From: Magnolia sinica
Lineage: Eukaryota; Streptophyta; Magnoliopsida; Magnoliales; Magnoliaceae
DNA: 64,000 nucleotides
Assembly: GCF_029962835.1 (NCBI RefSeq)
Contig: NC_080582.1
Location: 23,196,032 to 23,260,031 of the forward strand
Direction: 5' to 3'
The position numbers and the translations under genes are program-made. Shown piece by piece: positions 10,982 through 22,905 of the stretch (the stretch's first letter is position 1; every line of letters starts with the position of its first letter). The notes under the pieces are model-generated. The model did not search any database. It worked only from the letters and a program-made list of their open reading frames with translations, and was not told the DNA's origin.

Positions 10982-12860
10982 CGTGAATTTTCTTTTGAAA
11001 ATATGATGTTGGAACTCAATATCTTTTTCAATAATAGCAGACAAGCAGAGGATGATCATGAGGCCCAAGAAATTAATATGATAAACTCTTTCATGAAGAT
11101 AGAGCTATGATGACCTTATCCTCGGACCGACATGGTTGGGCCACTCCTCTAATTTGCATGATGACATGACTAGGGAGATGGATGACATGCTTGATGCTAC
11201 ACTGGTACTTGAAGTTAACCGGTGGAGGCCACAATTTGAAGAATTATCTCAAACTGATGTAATGCCTCTACCATCTAGCCTCAAAGCACCGAAGCTTAAC
11301 CTAAAATCTTTGCCCTCTAGTCTCAAATATGTCTATTTAGGTCAAGATGATACATACTTGGTGGTGATTTCTTCCCACCTTGAGTAAGAACAGGAGAGTC
11401 TGCTTATCTCTACTCTCATTAAGCACAAAGGAGCCCTTGAATGGCCGATTGCAGACCTCAAGGGAATTGACCCTTTGATTTGTACTCACCGCATTCATCT
11501 TGAGGATAATTCGAAGACTTCTCGACAACCACAATGTAGATTAAATCCTAACATGAAGGAAGTGGTTAAGGCTGAGGTACTTAAAATTTTGGATGTGGGT
11601 ATTATATACCCCATATCTGATAGCCAATGGGTGAGTCTAACTCAGGTGGTTCCTAAGAAGTCTGGAATCATCATAGTAGCTAATGTCAATGACAAACTCG
11701 TGTCAACTAGAGTTACAACTGGTTGGCGAGTGTGCATTGACTACAGGAAGTTGAATACCCTCATACGGAAGGAACACTTCCCTTTGCCCTTCATCGATCA
11801 AATTTTGGAAAGGCTAGTTGGTCACTCTTACTATTGCTTCCTTGATGGGTATTCGAGCTATAATAAGATAGAGATAGCCTTTAAAGATGAGGAAAAGACG
11901 ACCTTGACATGTCCATATGGCACCTTTGTTTATCGAAGGATGCCATTTAGACTGTGTAATGCCCTTACCACTTTTCAGCGATGTATGTTGAGTATTTTCT
12001 CTGACATGGGGGGGGGGGGGGGGGCAATATTAATGGACGAATTTTGTCTTTAGTCCATCCTTCAGCGAATGTCTGGAAACCTGAAAAATGTGCTGAAGCA
12101 ATATGAGGAAAAGAACTTAGTACTAAATTGGGAGAAGTGTCATTTCATGGTTTCTAAGGGAATTGTTCTTGGACATATAATTTCGTCCAAGGGAATTGAG
12201 GTAGACAAGGTGAAAATTGATCTTATTAACTCCACCCAAGAGCATTTGTGACGTGTGATCCTTCTTAGGACACTGAATTTTATAAGTGATTCATTAAGGA
12301 CTTTAGTCATCTCTCTCATCCTTTATGTAATCTACTTCAAAAGGATGCACCATACAAGTGGACTGAGCAATGCCAAGAAGATTTCACTAAGCTTAAGGCT
12401 ATGTTGACTACCATACCTATCATGCAGCCACCCGATTGAAGCATTCCTTTTGAAATTATGTGTGATGCATTTGACTATGCTATTGGAGTTGTGTTAGGCC
12501 AAAGAAAAGAAAAAAAGTCTTACGTGATTCACTATGTGAGTAGAACTCTAAATTCTACCCAAGTGAACTATTTTACTCTAGAAAAAAAACTCTTACCTAT
12601 AGTGTTCGCTTTGGACAAACTTATGTCCTACTTGATCGGATCCAAGATCATCATCTACACTAATCATGCGGTGTTGAAATATCTTCTTTCTAAGAACGAT
12701 GCTATGCCCCGCTTGATAAGATGGATCGTTCTACTCCAGGAATTCGACATAGAAATATGAGACGAAAAGGAAGTAGAGAACATAGTGGCTGACCATCTCT
12801 CCAGGCTTGATCTCCCCGATTCTCTTGACCTGACACCTATAAATGATATGTTCCCTGATG
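10982..12860 (+). pseudogene. Athila-like pol: reverse transcriptase and RNase H
   Basis: After the solo LTR the polyprotein resumes with a linker (QAEDDHEAQEINMINSF). RT motifs follow in order: VCIDYRKLN (about 11730-11756), FLDGYSSYNKI (about 11840-11875) and CPYGTFVYRRMPF (about 11910-11950). The catalytic box is wrecked: a run of 17 G (12008-12024) replaces the preceding residues and MDD reads MDE. The RT tail continues from about 12070 (NLVLNWEKCHFMV, VLGHIIS, KGIEVDK). RNase H (about 12255-12860) shows [40 protein letters not shown] and NHAVLKYLL, with stops at about 12284, 12438 and 12758. It copies element RNA to DNA in active relatives; this copy cannot. Confidence 0.88.
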
Positions 12861-13629
12861 AATAATTATTTAAACTCTCCCAATTACCTTGGTTTGTTGA
12901 CATTACAAATTTTCTTGCTAAATGATTCACGCCAACATATTGGACTGCGCAAGATAAGAAAAAAATTCTTTACCGAGGTACGCAAGTTTTTCTGGGATGA
13001 TCCTTATATATTTAAATATTGCCCAAACTAAATTTTAAGGAGATATGTGCCAGACAATGAATATCAGAGTGTCATCTCCTTTTATCACTCTCAGGCCTGT
13101 GGTGGTTACTTTTCTACTAAAAAGACCATGACCAAAATTCTGCAGTGTGGGTTTTACCGGCCTAGTATGTTCAAAGATACTCATGAGTTTTGCAAAGCTT
13201 ATGAGCATTGTCAGAAATTATGAGGATTGTCCCGTAGAAATATGATGTCGCTAAACCCAATTCTTATCATTGAATCATTCGATTGCTAGGGCATTGATTT
13301 CATGGTGCTATTCCCCCAATCCTTTGAAAATATTTACATTTTATTAGCAGTAAACCATGTCACTAAGTGGATCGAAGTGATCCCGTGCCAAAATAATGAT
13401 CAAAAAATGGTGATTGAATTCTTAAAAGAAAACATCATTTCCCAGTTCGGAACACCTCGAGCCATCATTAGTGATGGAGGTTCATATTTCTATAATAGGC
13501 CTTTTGCAAACTTAATGAAGAAATATGGCATCTCTCATAAGGTAAATACTCTATACCACCCGCAGAAAAGTGGGCAAGGTAAATTTTCAACAGGGAAATT
13601 AAACATATTCTGGAGAAAACGGTTATCCT
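12861..13629 (+). pseudogene. Athila-like integrase, N-terminal and most of core
   Basis: In broken frames the zinc-binding region can be followed (a His before SQACGG, then FCKAYEHCQK), then the core: GIDFM with the first catalytic Asp (about 13291), VTKWIEVIPCQNNDQKMV, FGTPRAIISDGG with the second Asp, KKYGISHKV and YHPQKSGQ. The expected third catalytic Glu just after SGQ is a Lys (GQGKF). The frame stops at 13629, where a 4.08-kb solo LTR is inserted; the gene continues at 17709. Integrase joins element DNA to the host chromosome; here it is inactive. Confidence 0.85.
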
Positions 13630-15355
13630 TATCACGTCCCAAACTCAGAAACCAGGCTCACAAAATTTTCGATCGCCAAATTCGGCGTTGACAGCCTCCG
13701 TAGAACCCCATTCTCAGCTCCCAGCGCTCATTCGTCAGGTTCCGATCCTGGGATGCTACGAGGAAGATTTTCCACATCAGTTTGATTCGTAATAAGCATA
13801 ACTAAAGGCATAACCCACAAACAACAACCAAAAACTTCATCACATTTCCACTATGATCAAAAAAACTTTACAAGTACAATGAGCATAAAGGGAAATATAA
13901 TGATGATGAACAAAACTCTAAAATAATCAGCCACGTGCTCAAGCCTCGACGTTGCTGCGATCCAACGTCACCTGCACTCAACGGTTGTGCATAAGCTTAT
14001 AGAAAGCTTAGAGAATGGTGAAAGTATGTTCTCAAGGTGGTAATGCAGTTATGTAGTATTAGAGTAATGCGGAACATGTTGATGAAGGCCAAGAATACCA
14101 TTAGCCATATCAAGGCCATGCGGTACAAAGAATGATGTCGGCCATATCAAGGCCATGCAATGCGAAATGCAACTCAAGCATACAAATCCTCATCTAAGTC
14201 CATATATCAATACAGCTCAAAATCTGGGATATCACTGAGGTCTAGTACACTCCAAGCCAGATTGCCGCCTCATCGCGCGCAATAAGGTGAGTGAAAAAGA
14301 TCTCACTATCCGCCTGCCAATATTGGGCTCGACTCATAATAGCGGACCCATTCCTCGAGCTGGTCAGACTCAGCCTAGCATTGCCCCCTACTCTCAGGCG
14401 GGTAAGGCCACACCCCCTTCCAACCGACCACGACACAGTGGAAAGCGCAACCGTCTGGTTATCGGCACTCAGTGCTCATGCACCCACTCAGTCTAGACAT
14501 TGAAGCAACCTCTTTGTACCATAAGGGTTTAGGGACTTTCACCCAGGGATATCTATAGCATCCCATGTAGAATAAGATTTTCGGTATCCAATCCTGCCAA
14601 CTACGATATGCCTGTGGAGGCTACAGCCCTGATGTCGCTATGGCGTAAAGTACCATATCACACAATGCGAATGCATGAATCACACTATCCAGTCATGCAG
14701 CAATCCTGTGCGTATCGTGCGCTCATGCAGGGCAGCACCGCCTATCCGGGAGCCCATAAACAATCTACCCGAGGGCATATGCTATGATCAGTCACTCCTC
14801 ATATCAAGCATACATATGATGCGTATGATTGTGAATCATGGAACTATACTAAGCAGGTTATATGGCAATGGATGCAGTTCATAACGAAGATGGGCTTAGA
14901 CGGCCTACACATTACATGTATGGGCCTATAATGAGCCCTAGGGTGAGTCATAATGTGGACATTTAACCAACACTATACTTGCAATATGGACGTCAAACCA
15001 ACATTACTCCCAAGGCATAGCTCGTCGTAAACATCATCACATAAAATATGATGGGATCACACATTGCAATGGACCTTAGGTACATCCCATTGGACCTTTA
15101 ATATATCAAATGGGCCGTATCACATGGGCTTTAAATTTATCAAATGGCCGCATTAATGGGCCTCACCAACGGACCTTATGTACATTGCAATGGGCCATAG
15201 CCCATGGGCCTTAAAATACATCACAATGGGCCTAATCACATGGGCCTTATGTAAATCAAATGGGCCGCACCAATTAGGCCACATATGTACATCAAATGGG
15301 CCTCATAACATGGGCCTTATAAATGCCAAGGTGGGCCCTAAAAAAATGGCCACAA

Positions 15356-15357
<2 letters not shown>

Positions 15358-15392
<35 letters not shown>
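15358..15392. repeat. (AT)n microsatellite inside the solo LTR
   Basis: A pure AT dinucleotide tract that continues into TGTATGTATATACATATA. It lies inside the 4.08-kb LTR. Confidence 0.9.
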
Positions 15393-15399
<7 letters not shown>

Positions 15400-15534
15400 A
15401 TACATATACATGAATCATGTCAAAGGATCAACCGATCCTCACTTCAAATAGTAGTGACAGGACCCACTTGAACCACGGATCTGACTCATTCTTTAGCTCA
15501 TGCCTTAAAATGAGCTTGCAAAATGGATTGACGG

Positions 15535-16600
15535 TTGGGGTTGCATCATAAGCATCATGGTGGGGTCCACATGGATGGGCAACATGGAGAGAACACATGC
15601 ATCATTGGGTCCCACCGTCCAGCCCTGGACGGTGTGGCGAAGATGCATGAACCATGGTGGGTTCCACCGTCCATGGTGGACAGTGTGAATAAAATAAATA
15701 CATCATTGTGGGTCCCATGTGGGGCCCACCATAATGTATGTGCCATCCATTCTGTCCATAAGGTCATGTAGACCTAGATGCAGAGTGAAAACAAATTTCA
15801 TCCTGATCCAAAACTTCTGTGGACCCAAAAAGAGTTTTAAAGGTCGCCATTCAATCCCACTGTTTCTTACGGTGTGGTCCACCTGAGCTCTAGATCAGGC
15901 TGATTTTTGGAGTGGGCCCACTTCAGGAAGTGACCCACCCAATGAACGGGTTAGATGACATATATACATCATGGTGGGGCCCACGGCAGGGGCCGTGGGT
16001 TGCTGCTGTCTGCTCGTCCGGTGGTGCGCAGGCAGCGCCTGCTGAGGTGCTGCTGCTGCTGTGTATATTTTATATTTTTATTTTTTGATTTGCTGTTGTT
16101 TTTCACAGGTGGGGCCCACATCCTGAGAATTCGCTCCGTCCAATGGCCCTCCATGGCTTAAGACAAGCAAAACAAGCCCAATATTGAGCCTATTTCAGTG
16201 TATAGAAACAACCGGGGATAATTCAATGGTAAACCCGCTGTTTGCCATGCTATGGCCCGCCCGAAAGTCTGATTGGTCCCATCTTTTAGCTCAACGCCTA
16301 AAATGAGCTTGGAAAAGGAATGGACGGCGTGGATTGATTACATACATCAAGGTGGGGCCTATAAGAGTGGGCCACCCCATATGCTTGTTAACAAGCTAAT
16401 ATTTGTGTTTTCCCTTTTTGTCCAGCGTCCAGGGACGCTGGATGGTTTGATAGTCCACATGCACCGGGGTGGGCCCTGCTTAGGTGGGCCACCAAATGAT
16501 GGATGGTGTGGGTATTACACATATAAGGTGGGCCCCACTCATAGACGGCTTGGATAAATTACTTACTTCATGGTGGGGTCCATTCTAATGGGCCACACAA
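15535..16600. repeat. GGGCCCACC-family sequence inside the solo LTR
   Basis: Repeated short blocks such as CATCATGGTGGGGTCCAC, GGTGGGCCCCACTCATAG and TCCACCGTCCATGG, alternating on both strands. This is the same word set as the interspersed repeats at 24841-28300 and 50120-53700, so either the LTR contains this family or an older copy inserted into it. No gene seen. Confidence 0.55.
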
Positions 16601-17708
16601 CCTCATTATCATCACAAAAAAAAACATAAAAGGGAGGGAGAGAGAGAGAAAGAGTGAGAGTGGGACATGCGTGATGGAGGGACCCCCACACTATGGGCCC
16701 TCCCATGAGATCAATCATACATCAAGTGGGTCCCATTACACATGGGCTCATTAAATCAAAATCCAACAGTGGAGATCCCTTCTCCACTAAAATAGACGAT
16801 CTAGATGACCCTAAGTATGCAAGGAAAATAAACATCATGACGGGGTCCATGGAGAATGGCCCCCATCATGGAATGATCATGATGATCCAAGTGGGCCATC
16901 GGCCACATCTTAGGGTCTAAAGTGAGATCCAAACCATTGATCGGTTGGCCTCACTTGGCCCATCTTAAAAACATTAAAATTACCCTATCAAAGCACCCAC
17001 CGCTTGAACTTCTTGCTCCCTTAGCTTCCTTAGCTCCTTAGCTTCGATTCCAACAAAGGAAATGAGGTTTGGATGGTTGAGATGGGAAATGAAGGGGTAG
17101 GAAAGGTGGGCTACACTTGTTGCTTGGAAAAGTTGGAGAGGCTCACACGTATGAATTTTCTCTTACTTGGGAGAGTTGGTTAGAGAATGAATGAGAGAGA
17201 GAGACTTGTAAAGGGAGAGAGATGGGTGATGGATGTGTTGATGTGGTGAGTGATGGGTGTAAGAGCCCTTTTTTAACTTTTGTGGTAAATGATGTAAGAA
17301 AAGTATGGGCTTTGTAAGAACTTTTTGACTTTGGGGCTTGCTTGGGAAATGGTGAAAGGTGATGTGTACTTGACATGTACTTGACATGATGGGATTGATG
17401 GGTTGATTGATTGATATGACATCTTGCAGAGATTCTCTCAGAATTCGCACGCGCGGCGTTTTTCTCGCACCGAACGCTGGCCCACATCTCCTGGCCAGAG
17501 CATCGCATCGGCGTACAAGTCGCTGCATCGGAACCACGGCGACGATGCGGTCGCTAAGGTACAAGTCCTGGGTTAAGTTGATTCAGGTTGATGGCATGTG
17601 AATCAGGGTTGCGCGCAAATACCGATTAAGGGTCGAAGGTTGTCGGAATTCAACCGGAAAGATCATGGAAGTCTATGGAACGATATGGTCTAGGATACGG
17701 GTCTTACA

Positions 17709-18265
17709 AACCTTGACTGTAATGATTGGTCAATTCACTTGACCGACACTTTATGGGCTTACCGTACTACCTTCAAGACCCCAATTGAAATATCTCCCTT
17801 TAGACTCATCTATGGGAAAGCTTACCACCTACCTGTGGAATTGGAACATAGAGCCTATCGGGATATCAAAAACCTAAATTTTAACCTGGACAACGCTTGC
17901 TCACTGTGCAACTTCAGTTGAATGAACTCAAGAAAATTCTGAATGACGCATACGAGATCTCGAGAATTTACAAGGACAAGATGAAGGTGTTTCATGATAA
18001 GAACATCATTTGGAAATCATTCTTAACTGGTCAAAAAGTCCTCTTGTACAATTTTAGGTTACATCTTTTTCCGGGTAAACTCTTATCTCGTTGGATAGGC
18101 CCTTTCACAGTTACTAATGTCTATCCTTATGAGGCTATCGAGATAAAGAATCCAATGAATGACAATGTTTTCAAAGTGAATGGACATCGTTTAAGGCCAT
18201 TTATCGAAAAGTTTGATTCAATGGACATGTCCATACCTCTGATTGATCTTGTTTATCCGGATTGA
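17709..18265 (+). pseudogene. Athila-like integrase C-terminus
   Basis: The continuation of 12861-13629 beyond the solo LTR: DTLWAYRTTFKTPI, PFRLIYGKAYHLPVELEHRA, then after a frameshift near 17895 LQLNELKKI..DAYE, KVFHDKNI, GQKVLLYNFRLHLFPGKL.SRWIGPF and VFKVNGHRLRPF, ending in VYPD and a TGA at 18263-18265. These are the C-terminal integrase blocks of Athila-like elements. Apart from the frameshift and a stop near 17919, this end is well kept. Confidence 0.87.
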
Positions 18266-19389
18266 CCTCCTAGTCTGATGGAGGTGTAGTTACGTTTACT
18301 GTTTTCGTATGATTTGAGACTAGGATAGTTTGATTTCAATTGTTTAGTCATTGTGCTAACCCATTGTCGCATTGAGAAATTTGGAAGAGCTACAATTTGC
18401 CTTCTTCAGGTACTACCTTTCCATCACTTCTCTTTTATTTTCATTGTCTCATATGTACTACATGCTTATATTAATTTTACATTAAGGACAATGTAGATTT
18501 TAGGTTTTTTTTTTGGGGGATTTGGTAAACTAATCAATATTTTCTTAGTTTCTGAGCAAAAAATGTTGAAAATTTTCAATTTGTCAAGTAAATACCTATT
18601 TGGAAAACAAAAGTTTATGTACTGAAGAATGCTTTGAGTATGATAATAAGACAGAGATTAAATTTTGAATTGTTAGAGTTTGATCAACTAAGTAGTTTAT
18701 CACTTACAGTTCTTGCACTTAACTGATTAAGAGGAGGTTTTGAATATCATGTCAATCTAATTCACAAGACACGTTCAAGCTCCTTTCTGTGAAATACACT
18801 AGAATTTCTAATGGTTAGTATGTGAATCATTGATAGATGTTAATAATTTAGTTTAGAGAATTTTATCCACCTTAAAAGATAAAAAGAACTAGTGAAAAAA
18901 TAAGAGATCGACAAAAGAGGTCATGTATGATGAAAAGACTTAAAAAAGTTTGAAAAAAGAATGAAAAAGTTCTAAAAAGAATCTTTAAAAAAAAGTGACC
19001 ATCGATATAAAATAAAAACTGGAAAAAGAAGGAGAAGGGGATAAGTTCGGAATCAACACTTGAGTTTTTAACAACTCTTGATATGATGAATATGACTAAC
19101 ATTATGAAATGATAGTATTCTCATGGGAAGTAATTTATTTTCACTGAGCACATTGAGAAAAACGATATATGAACTTATGCTCTGAAGAAATTGATAAATA
19201 ATTGACTTGATTGACTGCTTATATGATTCAGCTCTAGGTTTTGAAAGTCCCACTCTCTTGTCTTGATTCTACTCATTCATACTCGATTGTACAAAAGATT
19301 ATTTTTCGAAAAAGGTTTAAACATTGAGAATGGAGGTTCACTTCATGCATGTTTTGCTTGGGACTAGAAAAAATGTTGGTTGAGGAGTG
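18266..19389 (+). mobile_element. Athila-like 3' internal region between pol and 3' LTR
   Basis: No env-like or other frame is visible. The stretch around 18481-18530 (ACATTAAGGACAATGTAGAT followed by a T-run and GGGGGA) resembles the conserved non-coding segment found after pol in this lineage. The last bases before the LTR (GGTTGAGGAGTG) are a weak purine-rich tract where plus-strand priming would occur. Confidence 0.6.
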
Positions 19390-19429
19390 TGTTGAGTGTC
19401 AAATATTGCATATTCTCCCCTACGTATAT
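19390..19429 (+). mobile_element. 3' LTR of the Athila-like element, first 40 bases
   Basis: TGTTGAGTGTCAAATATTGC is the LTR start. It stops after TACGTATAT because a deleted relative is inserted; the LTR resumes at 21775 after the repeated TATAT. Confidence 0.8.
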
Positions 19430-20000
19430 TGTTCACAACCCCAATTGTAGGGTCGTGATGTAGTAATAATCTCGGTGAGACTGAGGTTGAATCCACAGTG
19501 ACTGAACTAGTGTGCTTCTGAAAATAACTAGAATTAGAACTAGAAGAAGATGTGAATCTAAATCTGGAATATTAAAGAGAGTAATTGTGTTCCGATTGGT
19601 TCTCGATGATGGTTTTAGAAAAATTTTGAGACATAGGTTGTTTCTTGACATAATCATCTGACAACCCTTCACAATATCTCTCAGCTTCTAGAATTAGCTT
19701 AGCATACCGATGTTCCCACTCTTGCATATACATGGTGAAACCCTAATTTAGAATCTAATCCTAAAATAAAATAAATGAAAATCCTACAGCAATATGGAAA
19801 GTAAGTAGAGGAGAAGTTAGAAGGAAGTTTCTGGATTGGAGAGTTCTATATTAGGATCCTATAAAAAAAAATAAAATTAAAATTAAAAATTAAAAAAAAA
19901 CAATGTTAATTCCTAAAAAAAAAGCAGAAAAAATCTTAACCTAAAAATAAAATAGAACCTAATTCTAAAATTAATTAAATTCAAAAAAATGCAACCATTA

Positions 20001-20019
20001 GTCCCCGGCAACTGCGCCA
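20001..20019 (-). other. tRNA-Asp-type primer binding site
   Basis: The reverse complement reads TGGCGCAGTTGCCGGGGAC, the best preserved of the three primer sites in the window, 6 bases from the LTR end at 20026. It supports assignment to the Athila-like lineage. Confidence 0.85.
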
Positions 20020-20454
20020 GAAACTTGTTCACAACCCCAACTGTAGGGCCACGATGTAGTAATAAATTCGATGAGACCGAGGTCGAATCCATAAGGACTA
20101 ATCTTGTAAGTTTCTGAAAGTAACTAGAATTAGAACTAAAGAAAGATATAATATATTTTAAATAAGGAAGGAATTGTGAATATTGTGATTAAACTATCAA
20201 TATAAAGGTGGGAACTAGGGTACTAAGGATCCACTTGTAGCAATTAAGATGCTACCTTACTTCAAGAGATCCAACTCGAACCAGAGTCCTATCTTATCCA
20301 GTTAGAGAAAGAAGAGATGGTCAGATCTCTGAATTTCTCATGAACCTAGTCTTAGCGATGAGAGTTGTGAGAATTGGAAGTCATTCCATCACCCAACCAT
20401 GCCTAAGAGGCAATGACAAACAACAGGATATGCCAATCCCATAACCAATCATAA

Positions 20455-20817
20455 GGGCCCGTTTGGCCTAGTGGATTGGAAGGGATTGAATGGTATTAAG
20501 GTGGATGGCATGGATTTCTAGGTAATGATGGTATTGTCAGTGGATTGTCTTGAGATCCATGGGATTGCTATATCCCTAGATTGCTATATCCAGTCGGTTT
20601 GGCACGCCCGACCAATCCAAGCAAATTTGAATGGATTAGGGTGGATTGGATGTGATTTAAAGGTAATGATGGTGTTGTCAGTGAATTATTTGAAGATCCA
20701 TGGGATTGGGATCAGATCACCGACTCTTTTTGGCACGCCAGGCCAATCCTGGGATTTAACTTCCAATCCCTTCCAGTACCATCCAATCCCTTCCAATCCG
20801 ACCGGCCAAACCGGCCC
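20455..20817. mobile_element. PIF/Harbinger (Tourist-like) MITE, TSD TAA
   Basis: Ends GGGCCCGTTTGGCC and GGCCAAACCGGCCC are inverted, flanked by TAA on both sides (20452-20454 and 20818-20820). The GGGCCNGTTTGG ends with a 3-bp TAA target mark Tourist-like MITEs. Inside, a segment around GGTAATGATGGTNTTGTCAG, TTGAGATCCATGGG occurs twice. No transposase. Sister copy at 52806-53207. Confidence 0.88.
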
Positions 20818-21251
20818 TAAGAGAATTGTGAAGATTAGGAAGGATTCCATCACCCTATCATGCCTAAGGGACAATGGTGAACAATGAGACTTAGTAATTT
20901 CACAATATTAAATCAGGAAAAGAAGATATTCAAAGCAATTGCAGATCTATTGTAATTTGTCACAACAAACCATTAAAAACTAAAAATATTCCTTAATAAA
21001 GAACTAGAATCCAAGAGAGTTCAACAAAACATGAATTAAAACAAAGCAAATATCTCAATCGTGTTACAAGCTTCACCTCTTAGCCCTAACTAAGAGGTTT
21101 AATCAACCATAGACATGATTAAACTAGGAACTCTTAAACAAAACAAAAAGACAACTAAGGAAGAAGAAAAAAAAACTCCCGAGCAGCGGCTCCACCCTTT
21201 TGCTCTACTCCTTAAACCCTAGAAGATGCTTAGGAACATTCTAGGGACTCC

Positions 21252-21259
21252 TATTTATA
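21252..21259 (-). promoter_or_regulatory. LTR TATA box
   Basis: TATAAATA on the minus strand, below a degenerate cluster of GACTAGTNGAG motifs (21340-21500). Same arrangement as in the other LTRs. Confidence 0.5.
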
Positions 21260-21774
21260 GTTGTAAAACTCCAACTTTCGCACCGAGTTGGAAAAATCTA
21301 GAAACCGGCTCAAATTTATGTAGTCCGTGCAAAATCTGCATAACCCTTGACTAGTTGAGGACAACCTTCAATTGATCGAGGATGACAGGAATTTTAGAGG
21401 ATAATGTTGCTGGAGTTCGAGTTGAGGATTGCTATGCTAGTTGAGCAGGAGCCAGGACTGGTTGAAGCTTAGATTAGTCGAGCTTAGACTAGTCAATGAT
21501 CACAAAAATTCACTTCAAAACTTCGATTCTCTTCATTCCTCACTTGGTTTTCTGGAATCTTTAGCATGTCAATTCTTTATTCTTGGTCTTTTAAGATTCA
21601 ATCTTTGCCTTGGTAATTCTTAAGCATCAAATCTATGCTGTTAATATTCTTTTCAATCTATGCTCTTAGATTCACCTTACAGCAAAAACATATATAAAAT
21701 AGACCATTAAGCATTATCATATTCATAAAACCAAGATATAAATGGGAAAAATATGCAATATTTGACACTCAACA

Positions 21775-22458
21775 TATATCTTGGTTTTATGAACATGATA
21801 ATGCTTAATGGTATATTTTATACATGTTTATGTTGCAAGGTGGGTCTGAGATCTTGGATTGAAAAGAATGCTAAAAGCATGAATTTAATACTCAAGAATC
21901 GCCAAGACATAGGATGGATCTTAGAAGACCAAGAATGAAGAGTTCACGTGATAAATATCTAAGAAAACCAAGTACAAAAGTGAAGAAAGGACTCAAAAGA
22001 TCATAGAATCTGGAACAGAAAATAGATAGGTTCGGTACAACCGAACCCATGTTCGGTCCAACCGAACTTACACAAAACAGTCCAGTGACAAATGATGGAA
22101 TTCAGAGGCTAATTTGGTCCAACCGATGAATAATTTGGTCTAACCGAAACCTAGTTCGGTGCGACCGAAAGTGCACAAATTGCTCCACCGCTGAAAGGAG
22201 TTAATTCGGTTCGACCGAAGATTAAGTCGGTTCGACCGACGACTTAGGTTCGATCCAGCCGAAATCGGGCAACTGATGAAATAAAATCCTTTCCAAATCC
22301 GGATTCGACTTCAAATTCAACTTCGGTCCAAACGAAGCATAGTGCGGAAACGTTACGGATTGCGTAATTCAAGTCGGTTTGCTGAAATTCCAAGTCAGTG
22401 CATAAGGTGGAGCTTCACAAGTATAAATAGGAGTCTCTAGTACGTTCCTAGTTATTTT
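21775..22458 (+). mobile_element. Remainder of the Athila-like 3' LTR (truncated)
   Basis: Resumes with TATATCTTGGTTTTATGAAC and follows the sibling LTRs to about 22000. The U3 then differs: in place of CGACTAGTCGAG it has repeated TTCGGTYCRACCGAA-type palindromes (about 22030-22360). A TATA box lies at 22422-22428. The LTR is cut at about 22458 by the copia remnant. Confidence 0.75.
22422..22428 (+). promoter_or_regulatory. LTR TATA box
   Basis: TATAAAT following the TTCGGTYCRACCGAA motif cluster, at the same relative place as in the other LTRs. Confidence 0.5.
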
Positions 22459-22905
22459 CTAGATTACATAGGTGATGTGAATAATAGAAGGTCAACTTTC
22501 AGTTACTCATTTATATTAACGTATAGAGCGATCAATTGGATGTCAAACCTTTACTGTGTGGTTTGTCTTTCCATGAAAAAAGTTGAGTATATGATAGTGA
22601 TAGAGGCATTCATGGAAGGTGTTTGGTTGTGTGGAATGATGAATGAACTCGCGCTTCAGAGGTGGCCGTACCAGTTAATTATGACAGCAAAAGCACAATT
22701 AATTTGGTGAAGAGTTTAGTTTACCATTCGAAAACTAAACATATTGATATTTGTCATCATTTTATCTGACAAGTGCTTGAGCAAGGCCATCACTCTCAAG
22801 AAGATTCACATGAGCGTGAATTCGATAGATATGCTTACTAAGGTGGTTACTACAATGAAGTTCTGATTTTATTTAACTTCTTTGGGTCTGGCAAAAGGTT
22901 GATAA
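22459..22905 (+). pseudogene. Ty1/copia RNase H tail
   Basis: Reads DYIGDVNNRRSTFSYSF (about 22462-22512), AINWMSNLYCVV.LSMKKVEYM, EAFMEGVWLCGMMNEL, then, after frameshifts and stops from about 22676, KTKHIDICHHF and DMLTKVVTTMKF. These are the last RNase H blocks of copia polyproteins, where the enzyme removes RNA from the RNA:DNA hybrid. Only the C-terminal 140 codons or so remain, joined directly to the truncated Athila LTR. Degraded. Confidence 0.8.

Larger units (their letters stand above)
13630..17708 (-). mobile_element. Solo LTR, 4.08 kb, Del/Tekay-like chromovirus type
   Basis: On the minus strand it begins TGTAAGACCCGTATCC (17708) and ends TTTGGGACGTGATA (13630), imperfect inverted ends of the TGT...AYA kind typical of large chromovirus LTRs. 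Flanks are ATCCT (13625-13629) and AACCT (17709-17713), a 4-of-5 match to a target duplication, and excision rejoins the integrase gene. It has no pol. Inside lie an AT microsatellite (15358-15392), many copies of CATGGGCCTTA-like sequence (15080-15330) and GGGCCCACC/CATCATGGTGGGG blocks (15535-16590). Short open frames inside are not credible genes. Lineage assigned from LTR length and ends only. Confidence 0.72.
19430..21774 (-). mobile_element. Deleted Athila-like relative inserted in the 3' LTR, TSD TATAT
   Basis: Bounded by TGTTCACAACCCC on the left and GACACTCAACA on the right, with TATAT on both sides (19425-19429 and 21775-21779). Read on the minus strand it is: full 5' LTR 21774-20026 (TGTTGAGTGTC...GTTGTGAACA), primer site 20019-20001, about 400 bases of leader, then only the last 160 bases or so of a 3' LTR (about 19590-19430). 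A single internal deletion removed all coding sequence and most of the 3' LTR. The LTR also carries a Harbinger MITE and a TATA box at 21252-21259. Confidence 0.88.

Noticed and set aside
14242..14503. Overlapping frames on both strands inside the 4.08-kb LTR
   Set aside because: Overlapping in several frames within an LTR, with no recognisable domain.
17143..17601. Frames of 64-133 residues near the LTR start on the minus strand
   Set aside because: Within the LTR, overlapping on both strands, low complexity; no support for a gene.
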